A stretch of 64,000 nucleotides of DNA from Odontocerum albicorne (taxonomy: Eukaryota > Arthropoda > Insecta > Trichoptera > Odontoceridae), in contig OX463846.1 in assembly GCA_949825065.1 (NCBI GenBank), forward strand, positions 11,714,177 to 11,778,176, read 5' to 3'. Under the pieces are notes generated by a model. That model was not told where the DNA came from and ran no database searches. It was given only the letters and a program-made list of their open reading frames with translations. The position numbers were made by a program, and so were the translations under genes. Below are positions 9,936 through 21,365 of the stretch, in pieces; position 1 is the first letter of the stretch; each line of letters opens with the position of its first letter.

Positions 9936-11190
9936 TTAATGCCACACGAATGAAGACACTCATTAAAACATCAGGAACTTCTTGTAATTTATAACTTGTA
10001 AAACACTCAGAGACAAAATATGTTATATAGAAATAAGTAGCATGTGTTAAACTAAAGACATCTTAAAATGGGAAAGGCAGAGAGTGTCTGAATTAAGTTC
10101 AAATAATGATCGAGACCCAGATTGTCCATTGTACAATAGTTTCTTTAGGTACCGAATAGGAAGCTGACCACCAGACAGACGGAACGATGCAAAAGAAAGA
10201 AGAAGAATTGAACTCTGATGCGTCAATGGAGAAATGACATTGAAGTATTAATATTTCTCTTATCTCAAATAATAGTTTAATGGAGTCCACTTTTTCACGG
10301 ACTTTCCCTTCACGGGATGTCAGATTTTCGGAGCAGATGCATAGATCACCTCCAGAACGCGTTTGTTGTGGAAAGCTTACCATCTTCGGAGCCCTATTGA
10401 AAATATCTGCTTGGGAATAAATAAATAATAAACTTTATGTAGTTATCGTTTATCTTTATTATTATTTTTTTTTTTACATATTTTTATTTATTATGATTTT
10501 TTGTGTCTTTTGTTATTCAACGTGTATGTGAACATTTATGTATTTTATAATTTACGATTTGTACATTTAAGTATTTTAAAATTTATGACTTGTGTTGCAT
10601 TGCGTCTCCATGCAAGTCAGCAACAATAAAAACTTTATTAATAATATTATTTTAAACTCCTGAAAAAGGACAACACATATTAGAACAGTGCACTTCAAAT
10701 TGTGATTATTCTTTGAAATATTTTTAAAGCTTCCATGTAAATATAGAACATAAATTTTCAAACGAAAAAAGATATACTACTCAATCAGCTGAGAGAGAAA
10801 TTGCTCTTAATACAAAATGTGCTGATTGGCGCGTAACTGAACAACATTATTTCTTAGAAATTTATAAATATACAGACTTGAACTTATTTTACGTAATCCT
10901 TAGTTCATACTGGACCAAAACGTAATAATTTAAAAACTTTTATTACCCCTTATTAAAAAAGTTGCTTTAAAATATTTGATGTTGGTAGTTCATTTATAAA
11001 TGTAACTGTAGAAATAATTGTTTTGGTTTTTTTTTAATAGTAGTTTGAAATAAATCATACACATCAAATTTAAACTTATTAACAGCCTACTTCGCTTTAC
11101 AAAGACAATTTATTAAATTTTAAGTTTCGTTCTATTTATGAAACATATTTCGAACGATGTGAAAGTACTTTCTTTCAGTCAGTAAAATAG
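9936..11190. other. No recognised feature
   Basis: AT-rich DNA. A 10100-10390 segment has more balanced composition and an open minus frame, but shows no family signature. Confidence 0.5.
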
Positions 11191-11194
11191 ACTT

Positions 11195-11845
11195 ATTATT
11201 TATTTATTTAACACTTTTATTGCAAATACAATCAGGCGGGCTTTTTCTAGGCGGCAATCTCTTTCAACCAACCAGACAAAAGTAAATGAAGCAAGTTACG
11301 TGGTCGCATAAATCATTCAAATGATTATCCATCCCCACGAAATTCTTAAACATATACGTGAGCACATGCCCACGGACCCCACAAAGACGGACAATCACCC
11401 GAACATTATTTTTCATATAAAGTGAGATATCATCAATCAAAAGGGAATGAAGGGATGGTGGAGAGGAAAGGAAAAGAAAAATCAGGAATGAAACACGTTA
11501 TTTTACTGACTAGAAATTAAGAGGTTTTTCAGTCGGTTCTTAAAGCATACCAAGGACGGAGCGAGTCTTAAATTGGTTTGTAACTAATTCCAGAGTCTCA
11601 CTGCATGGACAGTAAAGGACGACGTAAAGAAAGAGTAACGGTGAACTGGAAAGGCCAATAAACAATCTCTGTTTGAGCGTAGCGCTAATCCATGATTGGA
11701 AAGACGCTGAAAATTTTCGGCGAGATAAGAGGGGGTGGTGGGACAGTTAAGGATATTATACAATAAAGATAGCATGTGAATTTGGTGTCTATTTCTAACA
11801 TTAAACCAGTTCAATGCCTTCTAGTATGAAGTTATATGATCGTAC
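11195..11845 (-). mobile_element. LINE-A 3' end, copy 1
   Basis: A 5'-truncated non-LTR retrotransposon on the minus strand. Its A-rich tail appears as the TTTA repeats at 11195-11215. Just inside is the block CGGCAATCTCTTTCAACCAA (11252-11271), shared in reverse complement with SINE-1 tails. The copy at 59750-60365 aligns through its whole length, and one near 33905 aligns in part. Confidence 0.75.
11584..11814 (-). pseudogene. LINE-A ORF2 C-terminal remnant
   Basis: A 76-codon open frame contains LSLLYNILNCPTTPSYLAEN, then LALRSNRDCLLAFPVHR and SSFTVHAVRLWN. The order (LLY-IL, PSYL, LRS-R-LL-P-HR, SF-V-A-RLWN) matches the end of Jockey-like reverse-transcriptase proteins after the RT domain. 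The same peptide recurs in the 60076-60291 copy with substitutions. The first residue is not a real start; the frame is 5'-truncated. Confidence 0.7.
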
Positions 11846-11862
11846 TTACGTTTAAATACGAT

Positions 11863-12200
11863 TGTGGGGACTACCGTCGTCCCTGAATATTGTCAACACG
11901 CACGGTCAACGACCGATGAACCGACCTTCGGACATGCCCAAAGGTCGCATACCAGAACATTAATATTGTTTACCCGCAAATACTATTTACGTTACATTCC
12001 ACAGTAGAAAGAGAACGCATCGCGCTGTCTCACCGTTTTCGTCAACAAATTATCTACCCACTATATTATTCGCAACGTCTGCAACCACCTCTGCACGCGC
12101 AGGAGTGAGATAAAAATATATTGCGTACGCGCTCACGCGCCCCGATCTGAAATGTATATATACCTACTTATCGATAAATAAAAAATCACTTATTATTAAT
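11863..12200 (+). repeat. Possible solo LTR or LTR-like segment
   Basis: The segment starts TGTGGGGACTACCGTCG. It has unusual CpG content for this window (GCGTACGCGCTCACGCGC near 12123). It then shows ATGTATATATACC and AATAAAAAA near 12150-12183, like a promoter plus poly(A) signal of an LTR. I found no second copy or clear target duplication, so this is tentative. Confidence 0.25.
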
Positions 12201-12284
12201 CACTTGACCATTCATTGCTGTTTACTATTCATTGATTATTTTCTCTCACTTTCCGCATTGCTAATCGAGGTTCCGTTCCGTGGT

Positions 12285-13275
12285 TGCAGTCCTAAGACTG
12301 GTTTGCAGCAATTTGAACTCTTCTCCTCCATTCCCCCCTGTCCTGTGCGGCTCTTTTTAAGTCTGTGTATGTTGAGCAGCGCACGTCCACCAACAGGTCC
12401 TCCAGGTACTCTCGGCGTGGGCGTCCCCTAGAGTTTGTCCCCTCGGTCATGCCCTCCATTATGGCATGCAAGAGGCCCTCTTGTCGTATTATATGCCCGA
12501 TCCATCTTGCACGCCTTTCGGACAGGATCCTGAGCAGGTGCCTTCCTCCTTCGATTCGTTGGAGAACCTCTTCATTTGTGATGCGGTCTCTCCAGGAAAT
12601 TCCTAATAGTCTTCTATAGGACCACATCTCAAAAGCCTCTAGTCTTCGTCTATCTCTTTCGGATAGGCACCATGTCTCGCAGCCGTACATCAAGATACTC
12701 CATACATAGGTCTTGATGAGGAGTATTCTCAGTTTAAGGTCTATATTATTTGATTCTATTATTTTCGACCTTTTATTAAATGCAAGTCTAGCCTGATGTA
12801 TACGGCTGTCGACCTCGCTCTTGGACCGACCGTCCCATGTTATTTTGCTCCCGAGGTAGACAAACTCCTTGGTGTTCTTTAGTGGTTTACCCGACATCAC
12901 TATTCTCATCTGGTGCTGCGCTCGGCCTACAGTCAGCAGCTTTGTTTTGTCTTTATTTATCTTCATACTGTAGTTATTTTGAAGAATGCTTTCCATAGTT
13001 GTTAAGGCCTCTTGTAGTTCCTCTTCACTTTCAGCAACCATAGCAATATCGTCAGCGAACCTTATCATGTCCACCGTGTATCTTTACACCTTCTCTGTGA
13101 CTCATTCTCTCTCTCAAGTCGTCAATCGCGCTCTGTATATAGGCGTTAAAAAGAACAGGTAACAGAGAGCATCCCTGCCTTACCCCTTGTCTTATATTGG
13201 CTTTCTTTGTGTCTTCGTCACATCTGATTATAGCGGCCTCATTCTTGTATAGCGCCTGGATTATAATCGAGGTAT
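12285..13275 (-). pseudogene. RTE-like LINE reverse transcriptase, C-terminal half
   Basis: The longest protein relic in the window. The upstream part (13275-13085) reads IIIQALYKNEAA, IRQGVRQGCSLLPVLFNAYI and SAIDDLRERM: the palm segment with the QG-RQGC-L-P-LFN motif. After a frameshift near 13080 a 260-codon frame (12292-13074) begins IRFADDIAMVAE, which holds the FADD active site. It continues KTKLLTVGR, FVYLGSKITWDGRS, LMYGCETWCLSERDRRR, RRARWIGHIIRQEGLL, SRGRPRREYLEDLLVDVRC and ends AANQS. The copy is 5'-truncated, so endonuclease and fingers are missing. The YLGS, YG-ETW and RGRPR blocks fit RTE/BovB-type LINEs. Confidence 0.85.
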
Positions 13276-13975
13276 TTTATTTAAATACCAAACAACAATC
13301 ATAATCATCAGCACGTCCTACAAGGACATCCGCTAAACGATCATATAACTTCATACCAGAAGGCTTATCGCTTACTTAAACTTTAACATAATTGTTTTTC
13401 AAGCATCCTTATATTACTAACTTAAATGTGAGTATTTTTTAATGTGATATACGTGCATAAAATGCCAGAAAACGAAAGATGTGTAATTTTATCTTTGTTG
13501 CACTCTAAAGACAGGACACTTTGCAGGACTGCCGAAAGGGAAATGAAAAAGAGTACTCTTAAATCAACTGCGATCAGATATTTCACCTACCTCAACCACA
13601 ATAGACGTTAGATACAATCTTTAGAATGCAGCTATATTTTATGTTACCATAACTTTCTGTTGTAATGAATCGTTCAATATTTACTTTCTATTATTAATTT
13701 TAACAAATTATGTAATATCTTAACTAGGTTGAGTAAAGAATGTATAAAAAGAATGGCGCTCTACAAAGATGATCGACATTTACTTCCCTTTTGTGATGGA
13801 CATTATTCAAATTGAAAAATATTTTTACAAATATAATACATAACATACCCAATTATACACGTTTACAATCTAATACTGTGATATACAGACCCCAATTCCA
13901 CAGTTTTATAAGTTTATAATCTTCTGTTTGCAGTAGATTCTTGATATATTTTTTTCTACGTTATTCCAGGGATAT
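13276..13975. other. No recognised feature
   Basis: AT-rich DNA between two RTE-like fragments in opposite orientation. No coding signature was seen. Confidence 0.5.
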
Positions 13976-14545
13976 TGACCGCAATCTATCTTAAGACATT
14001 AGAATTAGTATGGGATGGATGAAGTTTAGATCAATGACGGGAGTTCTATGTGATCCGAAAATGCCAGTAAAGTTAAAAGGAAAAGTATACCAAACGATTG
14101 TCAGACCCGCACTCCTCTATGGCTCCAAATGCTGGACGATGTATAACTCTTACTCTAGGCAACTAGAAACTGCTGAAATTCGCATGCTAAGATAGTCAGC
14201 TGGTGTGTCCCTAAGAGACAAAATAAAAAGCTCACGCATTCGTGGAAGCCTAGGTGTGACAGACATCAACAGCAAGATGGAGGAGAGGCGATTGAGCACG
14301 TTGGACGTAGAGCACCCGATCACATTGTGAACCAGGCAATCTCCATGGATCTTCCTCGAATAACAACCAGAGAAATACCAAAAAAATCATGGGTGGTGCA
14401 AAAAGATAACCTGATGCTGAGGCAAGGTCTGGGGGACGTAGTCCGGGACAGAAGAGCATACAACCTGAGGACGAGGAGAGCTGACCTCAACAGTCTTCGC
14501 AGACAGTGAGTTGGGATGGAGCCAGAGAGAAGAAGGGAATAAGAT
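13976..14545 (+). pseudogene. RTE-like LINE C-terminal relic
   Basis: The plus strand reads [40 protein letters not shown] and [20 protein letters not shown], followed by a stop. Later frames give SLRDKIKSSRIRGSLGV and a closing NLRTRRADLNSLRRQ. The YGS-CW, AEIRMLR and RRAD end are the usual C-terminal hallmarks of RTE-clade ORF2. It is a different lineage from the 12285-13275 fragment. At least two stops and a frameshift make it non-functional. Confidence 0.75.
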
Positions 14546-14689
14546 CTATCCTAAGACATGGAGGCAAAATTAGGTGATATCCTTAGTACTTGCTTTTCAG
14601 TGGGATAGCCGTGAGATATCGGTGGTAGCTATATGGAAATCAAAGTATCATCCATAATTGAAGTGTAATACCATCATATATAATTTATA

Positions 14690-15092
14690 GTTAAGGAGTT
14701 AAAATTTTGGATGTGTGTATAAACTTTTATGTGCTGACAGTGATAATTTGTATGTAGGAAGGCAGGAAGATCATTTGAAAAGAGATTTCGTGAACAGAAA
14801 TTCGCCTTAATTCTGAAATGGCTAATTAATGTCACCGTGAAAACCATACATTCTCATTCCAGTAACGGAAATAAATTGGACAAATTAGAGGCCCTAGAAA
14901 TTTCTAAGTCAGTGCATCGGGGTGAACATCTGGCAAACGCAATATTGCAAAAATCTCGCAGCTGCTCGCTGAGATTGTCTTCTCCCTCCCTCCAGCCCCA
15001 GTCCCCAACCCGAATATTTACCATTAGAAGTGTATATGTCGGTACCAGTTCGAACAGAATTGTGGAATAAACAGTGTTTGATAAAACAAATT
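14690..15092 (+). pseudogene. PLE-1 GIY-YIG endonuclease relic
   Basis: From 14712 one frame reads CVYKLLCADSDNLYVGR, and after a +1 shift near 14760 another reads KAGRSFEKRFREQKFALILK. This is a GIY-X10-YIG nuclease core (here CVY and YVG) followed by the RSFEKRF helix. The frame continues to NGNKLDKLEALEISKS and then decays. Penelope-like retroelements fuse such a nuclease to their reverse transcriptase to cut the target site. The relative at 26596-26650 keeps GVY and a C-X2-C between GIY and YIG. The end GTGTTTGATAAAACAAATT (near 15070) is the family tail. Confidence 0.7.
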
Positions 15093-15277
15093 ACAATATA
15101 ATACCATCAATTAAAACTCCGATGAATTCATTAAAAAATCATTTGTACATAACAAACAGGTTTCCCTATTTCGTACAACGAGAAAAAAACATATGCAAGT
15201 AAAATTCAGCTAAAGAAAAAATAGAAAAATACATGTTTTAACTATCAAGAGAATCAAATTAAAACCTAGTTACATTC

Positions 15278-15530
15278 GATCTTCATGAATAATATGGTTT
15301 AAGCGGTCCTCGTCGAAGTCCACTGGTCGTCCGGAATGCTCCATGTCTTTCAGGTCGAAATTACCGTCTTTGAAACGCAAAAACCATCGACGAGCTGTCC
15401 TTTCATTCATAGCACCTTCACCATACACTTCGCAAATATCGCGAGCAGCTTTGACAGTTGTATTCCCTCGATTGAGCGCGAACAGAAGGAGGTGTCGAAA
15501 ATGCTCACTTTCGTCTACCTGACATTCCAT
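15278..15530 (-). pseudogene. mariner-B transposase N-terminus
   Basis: The open frame starts MECQVDESEHFRHLLLFALN at 15530. It continues ARDICEVYGEGAMNERTARR, WFLRFKDGNFDLKDMEHSGR and PVDFDEDRLNHIIHED. This is the first DNA-binding (paired-like) half of a mariner transposase. The catalytic half is missing. The start is chosen because all three copies share MECQ right after the same untranslated sequence. Confidence 0.8.
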
Positions 15531-15703
15531 TTTGAAGGCCTGTAATCAAATAAAATAATATATATAACGTGAAAGCAAACACTATATCTTGTAGAGCATA
15601 AAATTTTCTTTCGAATGACGTATAATATTAACCATTTTGTTTTACTTTTGGTGCTCATTTTTAAATTTGGAAAAAAAAGGACACAACTTATGTTAACACC
15701 TAA
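15278..15703 (-). mobile_element. mariner-B, 5' fragment
   Basis: The right end is TTAGGTGTTAACATAAG read on the minus strand (ending at 15703, TA at 15704-15705). The left side breaks inside the transposase at about 15278. The 5' untranslated part (15531-15680) is nearly identical to the copies at 19668 and 47659. Confidence 0.8.
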
Positions 15704-16837
15704 TATCTTCTTCTCTACCTCCCCCATGTTACAGTCACTGTCTTCCGTTTCACACGTTCGCCTTATTTTTGTATTTCTTATTTAGTCTCCGAGTATTTTA
15801 TCAGTTGAATATGGGCAAGATATTCATTAATAAAGTTTCTAGGTTTCGTAAATTCTCATTTTACTTCATGCTGAATTTCACTTTATATTATATAATATTT
15901 GAAGCATCCAGATACACTTATAATGTAACAATATAAAACACAAACTTATTATAATTATTATTTAAAATGTTCTTTTAATAGTTACTTAAATTTAACAAAA
16001 TATTTCTCCTTTTTAATTTACGAAGTTAGAATGGTCTGTTTATTTTTCTTCTTTAGTATGATTTCGTTTCCTGCTCCTGTGTTATAACTATGAAATTTTA
16101 TTTAATTGAATTTTCGAAATACTTTGGTAATGTCAAATTGTTAATAATTTTGTATATTAACCTCTTAACTACCATAAACAACTTTAACCATTTAATTTAT
16201 TTTTGCTCCGTGACTATACATGACTAAGATCGTTAAGTAACATCCCAGAAACTCACTGTATTGTGTTGCTAAGAAGGCTGTTATCACGTAGTTTTGTGAA
16301 CGATGTTATGTACTCGTATCTCTCCATCCTAGTTAATTCTACAAATGTCATTTTCTAAAAAGTAATAAAAGACAAAAATTAGAAACGATATAAGGTACAA
16401 AAAGTAGTTAAACAAATTATGGTTTAATATATATAAGGAATTTAGTTTTCGTATTGAACTTTATTTCTCTAGTAGTTATTTATTTTCAATATGTGTATCC
16501 TGAAGTGTACATCCTTATAAAAAAATATAGCACTATAAAAAAGTAGAAGCTCTTAGCAACTGCCTAGAGTCGGCTTTGATCTTACCTAGTGTTTATCCTA
16601 ACGAAATATATATTATGGTACTTAACTGCAAGTCACTAAAATTTCATGATATTAACTAGGCTGGTGATATTGATTAATTTGTGTTAATAATAATTAGTAG
16701 TAGGCAATAATTAATCACTTAAAAATTATAATAAATAATGTACGTTGTTTTCTGTCATTATATTTAGTTCCTTTAAAGTTTTCTTTATTTCCGTATATTT
16801 GCTAATAAAACATATATTATTTTAATATATATATACT
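15704..16837. other. No recognised feature
   Basis: Very AT-rich DNA with no element boundary or coding signature. One TACTCGTA octamer lies at 16311. Confidence 0.55.
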
Positions 16838-16894
16838 TTATTAAAACTATCATACAAATTATATTAAATATAATTTGTATGATAGTTTTAATAA
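16838..16894. other. Perfect 26-bp AT-rich hairpin
   Basis: TTATTAAAACTATCATACAA continues into ATTATA. It is followed by 5 bases and then the exact reverse complement. This could be the core of a small fold-back element or a cruciform-prone site. Confidence 0.7.
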
Positions 16895-17879
16895 TTTCTC
16901 ATAAATATTGTAGCATATTTGAGCAATATAGTAGTTGATATGTCGAGCGATAATTGATTTTTTTTTCTTTTTGTATAGACAAATGTCTCCTTGTTAATTT
17001 TGATACTCATTCTGCTGAGAAGTTAAAATTTTTAGTCAACTTTTTCTACAATATATATTCTGTATAATGTTCAAATTTGATTTCATTTCATTAATTTCCT
17101 CTTACTTATTAATCGTTGATATTTATTGATTGTCTTTGACGCGATAAATATAATTATTACTCTTTTGCGTAATTTACGTAAGGAATCATAATATACTCGT
17201 AAGTAGGCCAAAACTCGTACGACGGTTGTCGCCAAAGAAAGAATACGATAATTGAATTTTGAATACAAGAGAGCGAGAGAGGAATACTTCGATTCTCTCC
17301 GAAAGTGATTTGAAATTTGAATTTCGGTGGGTCCGTGAGAAATGAACAGATCGAAACTATACTGAACGAATTTTAAATAGCTAGCTAACAATTTTTGAAC
17401 CGGTGTATAAGGAGACGATGCCAATTTATTTTGAATTGTAATTCATTTAATAATTTATTCATTTTCTATTATATTAAACCTTATAATTACTTGTGTTTAT
17501 TTATCTATTGCTCTTTTTTTTAATGCAGACAATTACTATATATGTGGCTTTTTGACGACGTCGGAAACGCGAAAACATTAAAGTCAATATATCTGAAACA
17601 AGTCTTCGAGGAAAACTTTATCAACGATTTAAATTGAACAACAGTAATGTTTATGACAACATCGTGTATAAAGAGATTTTTGAGAATTAAATAATTCATG
17701 AATCAAGATGTACCTTTTTTGATTTTAAACTTTAAACATTAATGAACCCAAAACACTTTAAGCTGATCTTGCTCCATTCGGTATTTCAAAAATGTAGAAT
17801 TTGTTTTACTTCCGTGAATATTTCACGGGTTGCAACTAGTTAATTATACTAGTAAGAAATTGATAAAAAATAAGTCATT
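16895..17879. other. No recognised feature
   Basis: AT-rich DNA. A minus-strand open frame at 17083-17424 (113 codons) has basic residues but no family resemblance. One TACTCGTA lies at 17194. Confidence 0.45.
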
Positions 17880-18150
17880 ATCGGACTGATTACAAGGAGG
17901 TCGCGTTTAACGCCGAATGTTACGTATGCAGGCGCATTGCGCGCGCCAGTGTGGCGTAAATGACGCTAGTATTTTCGGGCGATGACGATGGGGACGCAGT
18001 ACATGTATTTAAATCTGAACGTGTCAGACTGACGTAGGATACGCAAGCGTAAACACGTGATTGATGTGGAATTTAAGCTGATTGTGTGGCACAACCGCAA
18101 CACACTTTAACGTCAATTACGCCGCGTAATTTCCGCTAGTCTAAATCTAC
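17880..18150. promoter_or_regulatory. CpG-richer island, possible regulatory region
   Basis: A 270-bp block has far more CpG than its surroundings: GCGCATTGCGCGCGCC, AACGCCGAATG, ATTACGCCGCG. It also holds an E-box (CACGTG) near 18055 and several TGACG motifs. I see no open frame or repeat match. It may be a host enhancer or promoter, or an unrecognised element; this is inference from composition only. Confidence 0.25.
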
Positions 18151-18299
18151 CATTAGTTTTCTTATGTTTGAATTAAGGATAATTCAGGATATTTTGGGAG
18201 ATTAAATATGTTTCTTGTTCGTTTATTTTCCTCATTTGAGTTATTAGGTTTTTGTGACATTTTAAATTTATTTTCTCCTGTATAAAAATACCTTGAAAG

Positions 18300-18620
18300 C
18301 TTTAACCTGGTTAGTGGCAAAAATCTTTGACCTGAATTTATTGTCCGACCTGAACACTAAATACTAAATCTTAACTCTTTTTTACTGAAGATTAGTATTG
18401 AAAGTTTATATTCGGATAAATTTTTTGTAACTTCCTTAAATAAGGGAGTCACGTTATTTTCTTATTACCTCTCTTTAAGAAGCATATGATCTTTTGTGAA
18501 TTCAAATGGCAAAAGTTTAAGGTGAGAAATTAATATTAAGTATTTAGGCTGGACTATGAATTCGAGCCTTATACACCTTGTTTGGTTAGTAGAAATAATT
18601 AACCCGCTGATTGTAAATAC
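18300..18620. repeat. Dispersed repeat D, copy 1
   Basis: Shares CTTAAATAAGGGAGTCACGT, an ACCTC motif, a TTAAG..AAATTA block and TAAGTATTTAG with 55480-55800 in the same order. The type is unknown. Confidence 0.5.
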
Positions 18621-18723
18621 TTGTGCAATCATATGACAAATATATTAACAAAGAAAATATGGTATTATTACCTTTTACGCAAGTGATCAGATGCGTGTAT
18701 TATATTGTTTAAAACATTCGTTG

Positions 18724-18905
18724 TATACACTCCTGGCGAATTTAATATATATTGCAATCTCTTGCAACCAACCAGGTCGATGTTAATGTGCTCCGAATTG
18801 ATAATCAGACTGAAATCTTTTTAAAAATAAATTGGGTTCCAAGAAGAATCCAGCCAGCAACACCCGTATTGGAAAACAGGTGTCTTGCCAACTAGGCCAC
18901 AGAGT
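18724..18905 (-). mobile_element. SINE-1 copy
   Basis: The reverse-complement tail (TTGCAATCTCTTGCAACCAA) is followed by the body (AATCAGACTGAAATC) and a degraded tRNA-like head with GGTGTCTTGCCAACTAGGCC. The order is that of SINE-1 on the minus strand. Confidence 0.7.
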
Positions 18906-19127
18906 TCATTTGTGTACAAATTTTATTGAAATGAAAAACTCAATATTTTGTTTTTTCTTTTCGAACAATATATTATTGTTCTTGAGAATTTGCACTTATT
19001 GTGCATTTTCGTGCTAAAAATGTGTCGATCTCAGTGATCTGATAAAAAGAACTTATTTTCGATATCAACATTTTCAAAAATATGACGTAAAGAAATGCGG
19101 TTTAAACAATTCTTATGATTGTGAAAA

Positions 19128-19446
19128 GTTCATGCATTTTCACCAGTTCACAATAAATATGTGCAACATTATCTTAAAAAGTTCATGCATTTTCACCAGT
19201 TCACAATAAGTATGTGCAGCATTATCTTAAAAAGTTCGTGCATTTTCACTAGTTCACAATAAATATGTGCAGCATTATCTTAAAAAAATCATGTATTTTC
19301 ACCAGTTCACAATAAATATGTGCAGCATTATCTTAAAAAATTAATGCATTTTAACCAGTTCACAATAAATATGTGCAGCATTATCTTAAAAAGTTTATGC
19401 ATTTTCACCAGTTCACAATAAATATGTGCAGCATTATCTTAAAAAG
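19128..19446. repeat. 53-bp tandem array, 6 copies
   Basis: Units begin at 19128, 19181, 19234, 19287, 19340 and 19393 with exactly 53-base spacing. Each contains CATGCATTTTCACCAG, TTCACAATAAATATGTGC and AGCATTATCTTAAAAA. Copies differ by only a few substitutions, so the array is young or homogenised. Confidence 0.9.
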
Positions 19447-19667
19447 TCGATTTTTTTACACATATAACTTTGTAAGAACATGCACTTAATATAACTTAAG
19501 CAACAAAGGTTTGTACGTGAATTTACTGGAACGGAAGAATTTTGACCCGAGTTGAAATGGTTTGATTATACGGACGTAATTGGGTCAAACCTGTTGCATA
19601 ACTTAACGAATCAAAATGGGTCGAACCTGTTGCACGGGTAACTGATTCTCAAACATTACGAAACAAA

Positions 19668-20396
19668 TTAGGTGTTAACATAAGTTGTGTCCGTTTTTTT
19701 CCAAATTTAAAAATGAGCACCAAAAGTAAAACAAAATAGTTAATTTTATACGATATTCGAAAGAAAAATTTCTGCTCTACAAAATATTGTGTTTGCTTTT
19801 ACGTTATATATATTATTTTATTTGATTACAAGCCTTCAAAATGGAATGTCAAGAAGACGAAAGTGAGCATTTTCGACACCTCCTTCTGTTCGCGTTTAAT
19901 CGAGGGAATAAAGCTGCTCGCGATATTTGCGAAGTGTACGGTGGAGATGTTATGAATGAAAGGACAGCTCGTCGATGGTTTTTGCGTTTCAAAGACGGTA
20001 ATTTCGACCTGAAAGACATGGAGCGTTCCGGACGACCAGTGGATTTCGATGAGGACCGCTTAAACCATATTATTCATGAAGATCCCCTTCAAACATTTTT
20101 CATAGCATCTTCACCATACACTTTGCAAATATCGTGAGCAGCTTTGGCAGCTTTATTCCTTCGATTGAACGCGAACAGAAAGAGGTATCGAAAATGCTCA
20201 CTTTCGTCTACTTGACATTCCATTTTGAAGGTTTGTAATCAAATAAAATAATATATGTAACGTAAAAGCAAACACTATATCTTGTAGAGCAGAAAATTTT
20301 CTTTCCAATGACGTATAACCTTTACCATTTTGTTTTACTTTTGGTGCTCATTTTTAAATTTGTAAAAACACTGACACATCTTATGTTAACACCTAA
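19668..20396. mobile_element. mariner-B fold-back derivative
   Basis: The element starts TTAGGTGTTAACATAAG at 19668 and ends with the reverse complement at 20396, followed by TA. Both ends are the 5' end of mariner-B. The right arm (20100-20396) is an inverted copy of the 5' untranslated region plus the start of the transposase, so the true 3' half is absent. Arms are about 300 bp with a central non-palindromic part of about 130 bp. Confidence 0.85.
19841..20137 (+). pseudogene. mariner-B transposase N-terminus in the fold-back copy
   Basis: The open frame MECQEDESEHFRHLLLFAFN continues through ARDICEVYGGDVMNERTARR and WFLRFKDGNFDLKDMERSGR to HIIHEDPLQ. There it runs into the inverted arm and ends. 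Only the DNA-binding half is present. A four-residue gap relative to the copy at 47811 lies at RGNKAARD. If expressed, it would be a binding-only protein, but no evidence of use is seen. Confidence 0.75.
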
Positions 20397-20889
20397 TACT
20401 TAAACTGTGCTAGAAAATGAAACAACTGACTTATCATTCTATTAATTTGTTTTAAAAATATATTTTAGGACGACAAATGTAAGAGATATCACGGAAGACT
20501 ATAAAAATGATATAATAGTCTCATAGATCTAGTAGAAGGATTTTTATATTTCACCCAACTATACAGGTATCGATATTCAATAATATCCAGCAATGACATA
20601 TTTATTAGTTTTTAACACATTAAGGTGTTTTGAAAATCTTTCTGCTTGTAACAAACATATATATGATATTTTTCAAATTTTTATAAACGAATACAATACG
20701 TACAATATGTGTCAACGTTTATAAAGTTTTCACATCATGTTTTTTCTTAAATTCAAGAAACGTTCCAAAGGTATAGTAATACAACGATAAATAATTATCT
20801 TGTACGTTGTACTATTATACAATAATTTTTTTAACTAAATAAATATAACACTTTTTTGCATTCTTCATTGTTTTATTTGACACATATAT
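20397..20889. other. No recognised feature
   Basis: AT-rich DNA with no coding or repeat signature. Confidence 0.5.
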
Positions 20890-20911
20890 AGCAGAGGACT
20901 AGTCCTCTGCT
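20890..20911. other. Perfect 22-bp spacerless palindrome
   Basis: AGCAGAGGACT meets its reverse complement AGTCCTCTGCT with no spacer. A pyrimidine-rich stretch follows. Confidence 0.8.
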
Positions 20912-21044
20912 AAGTATGTTTTCTATTCAAAAGCCATCCTTTTGACGTCTACCTACTCCCCTGCACTTATTAGCTACTACTCCCCCCCCTCTCATGTATC
21001 TACTACAATTAGAAAATATAAATTTTAGACATAATTTAGTTCAT

Positions 21045-21130
21045 CTTCGCCTGATGAGGAAGACGAAGATCTTTGAAACCGGTAGTGAACTCTAATAAAA
21101 TAGTGGTGAATACAAAATAAAAATAAGTGT
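21045..21130 (+). mobile_element. PLE-1 tail fragment
   Basis: CTGATGA (21051-21057), then GAAA (21075-21078) and CCGGTAGTGAACTC, followed by AATAGTGGTGAATACAAA. This is the terminal block of PLE-1 with a diverged 3' side. Confidence 0.5.
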
Positions 21131-21144
21131 TATTTATATTGAGT

Positions 21145-21365
21145 AGTTATTTATATTCAATAGTTAAGGCATTAAAAATGTGGAGGTTTAGAGACGTTGT
21201 TATTTGTTTAGTCCAACTCTGTATATTCCACTTTATATAACAGTATAAGTCTTCCAGTTTCAAGGTTTTCACCTCATCATCAGGGGTGAAAAGCTTGAAA
21301 TCGGCAGGATTAAACCGTTATATAAAGTGGAATAAACTGTTTTCAACTAAACAAATTATAATAAA
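21145..21365. mobile_element. PLE-1 tails, head-to-head inverted pair
   Basis: From 21165 the tail is read on the minus strand (TTAAGGCATTAAAAATGTGG, TATTCCACTTTATATAACAG, TTTCAAGG, TCATCAG at 21277-21283). It then flips directly to plus-strand sequence (GCTTGAAATCGGCAGG, CCGTTATATAAAGTGGAATA, AAACAAATTA). The junction lies near 21283. Confidence 0.7.

Noticed and set aside
10096..10390. LINE fragment or gene
   Set aside because: A loose RRIE-MRQWRNDIE pattern was seen in one frame, but it is too short and lacks the flanking conserved blocks.
12204..12619. Plus-strand open frames over 12204-12431 and 12365-12619
   Set aside because: Antisense shadows of the RTE-like reverse transcriptase relic.
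19128..19446. CRISPR array
   Set aside because: Units are contiguous 53-bp repeats with no unique spacers, and the setting is eukaryotic.
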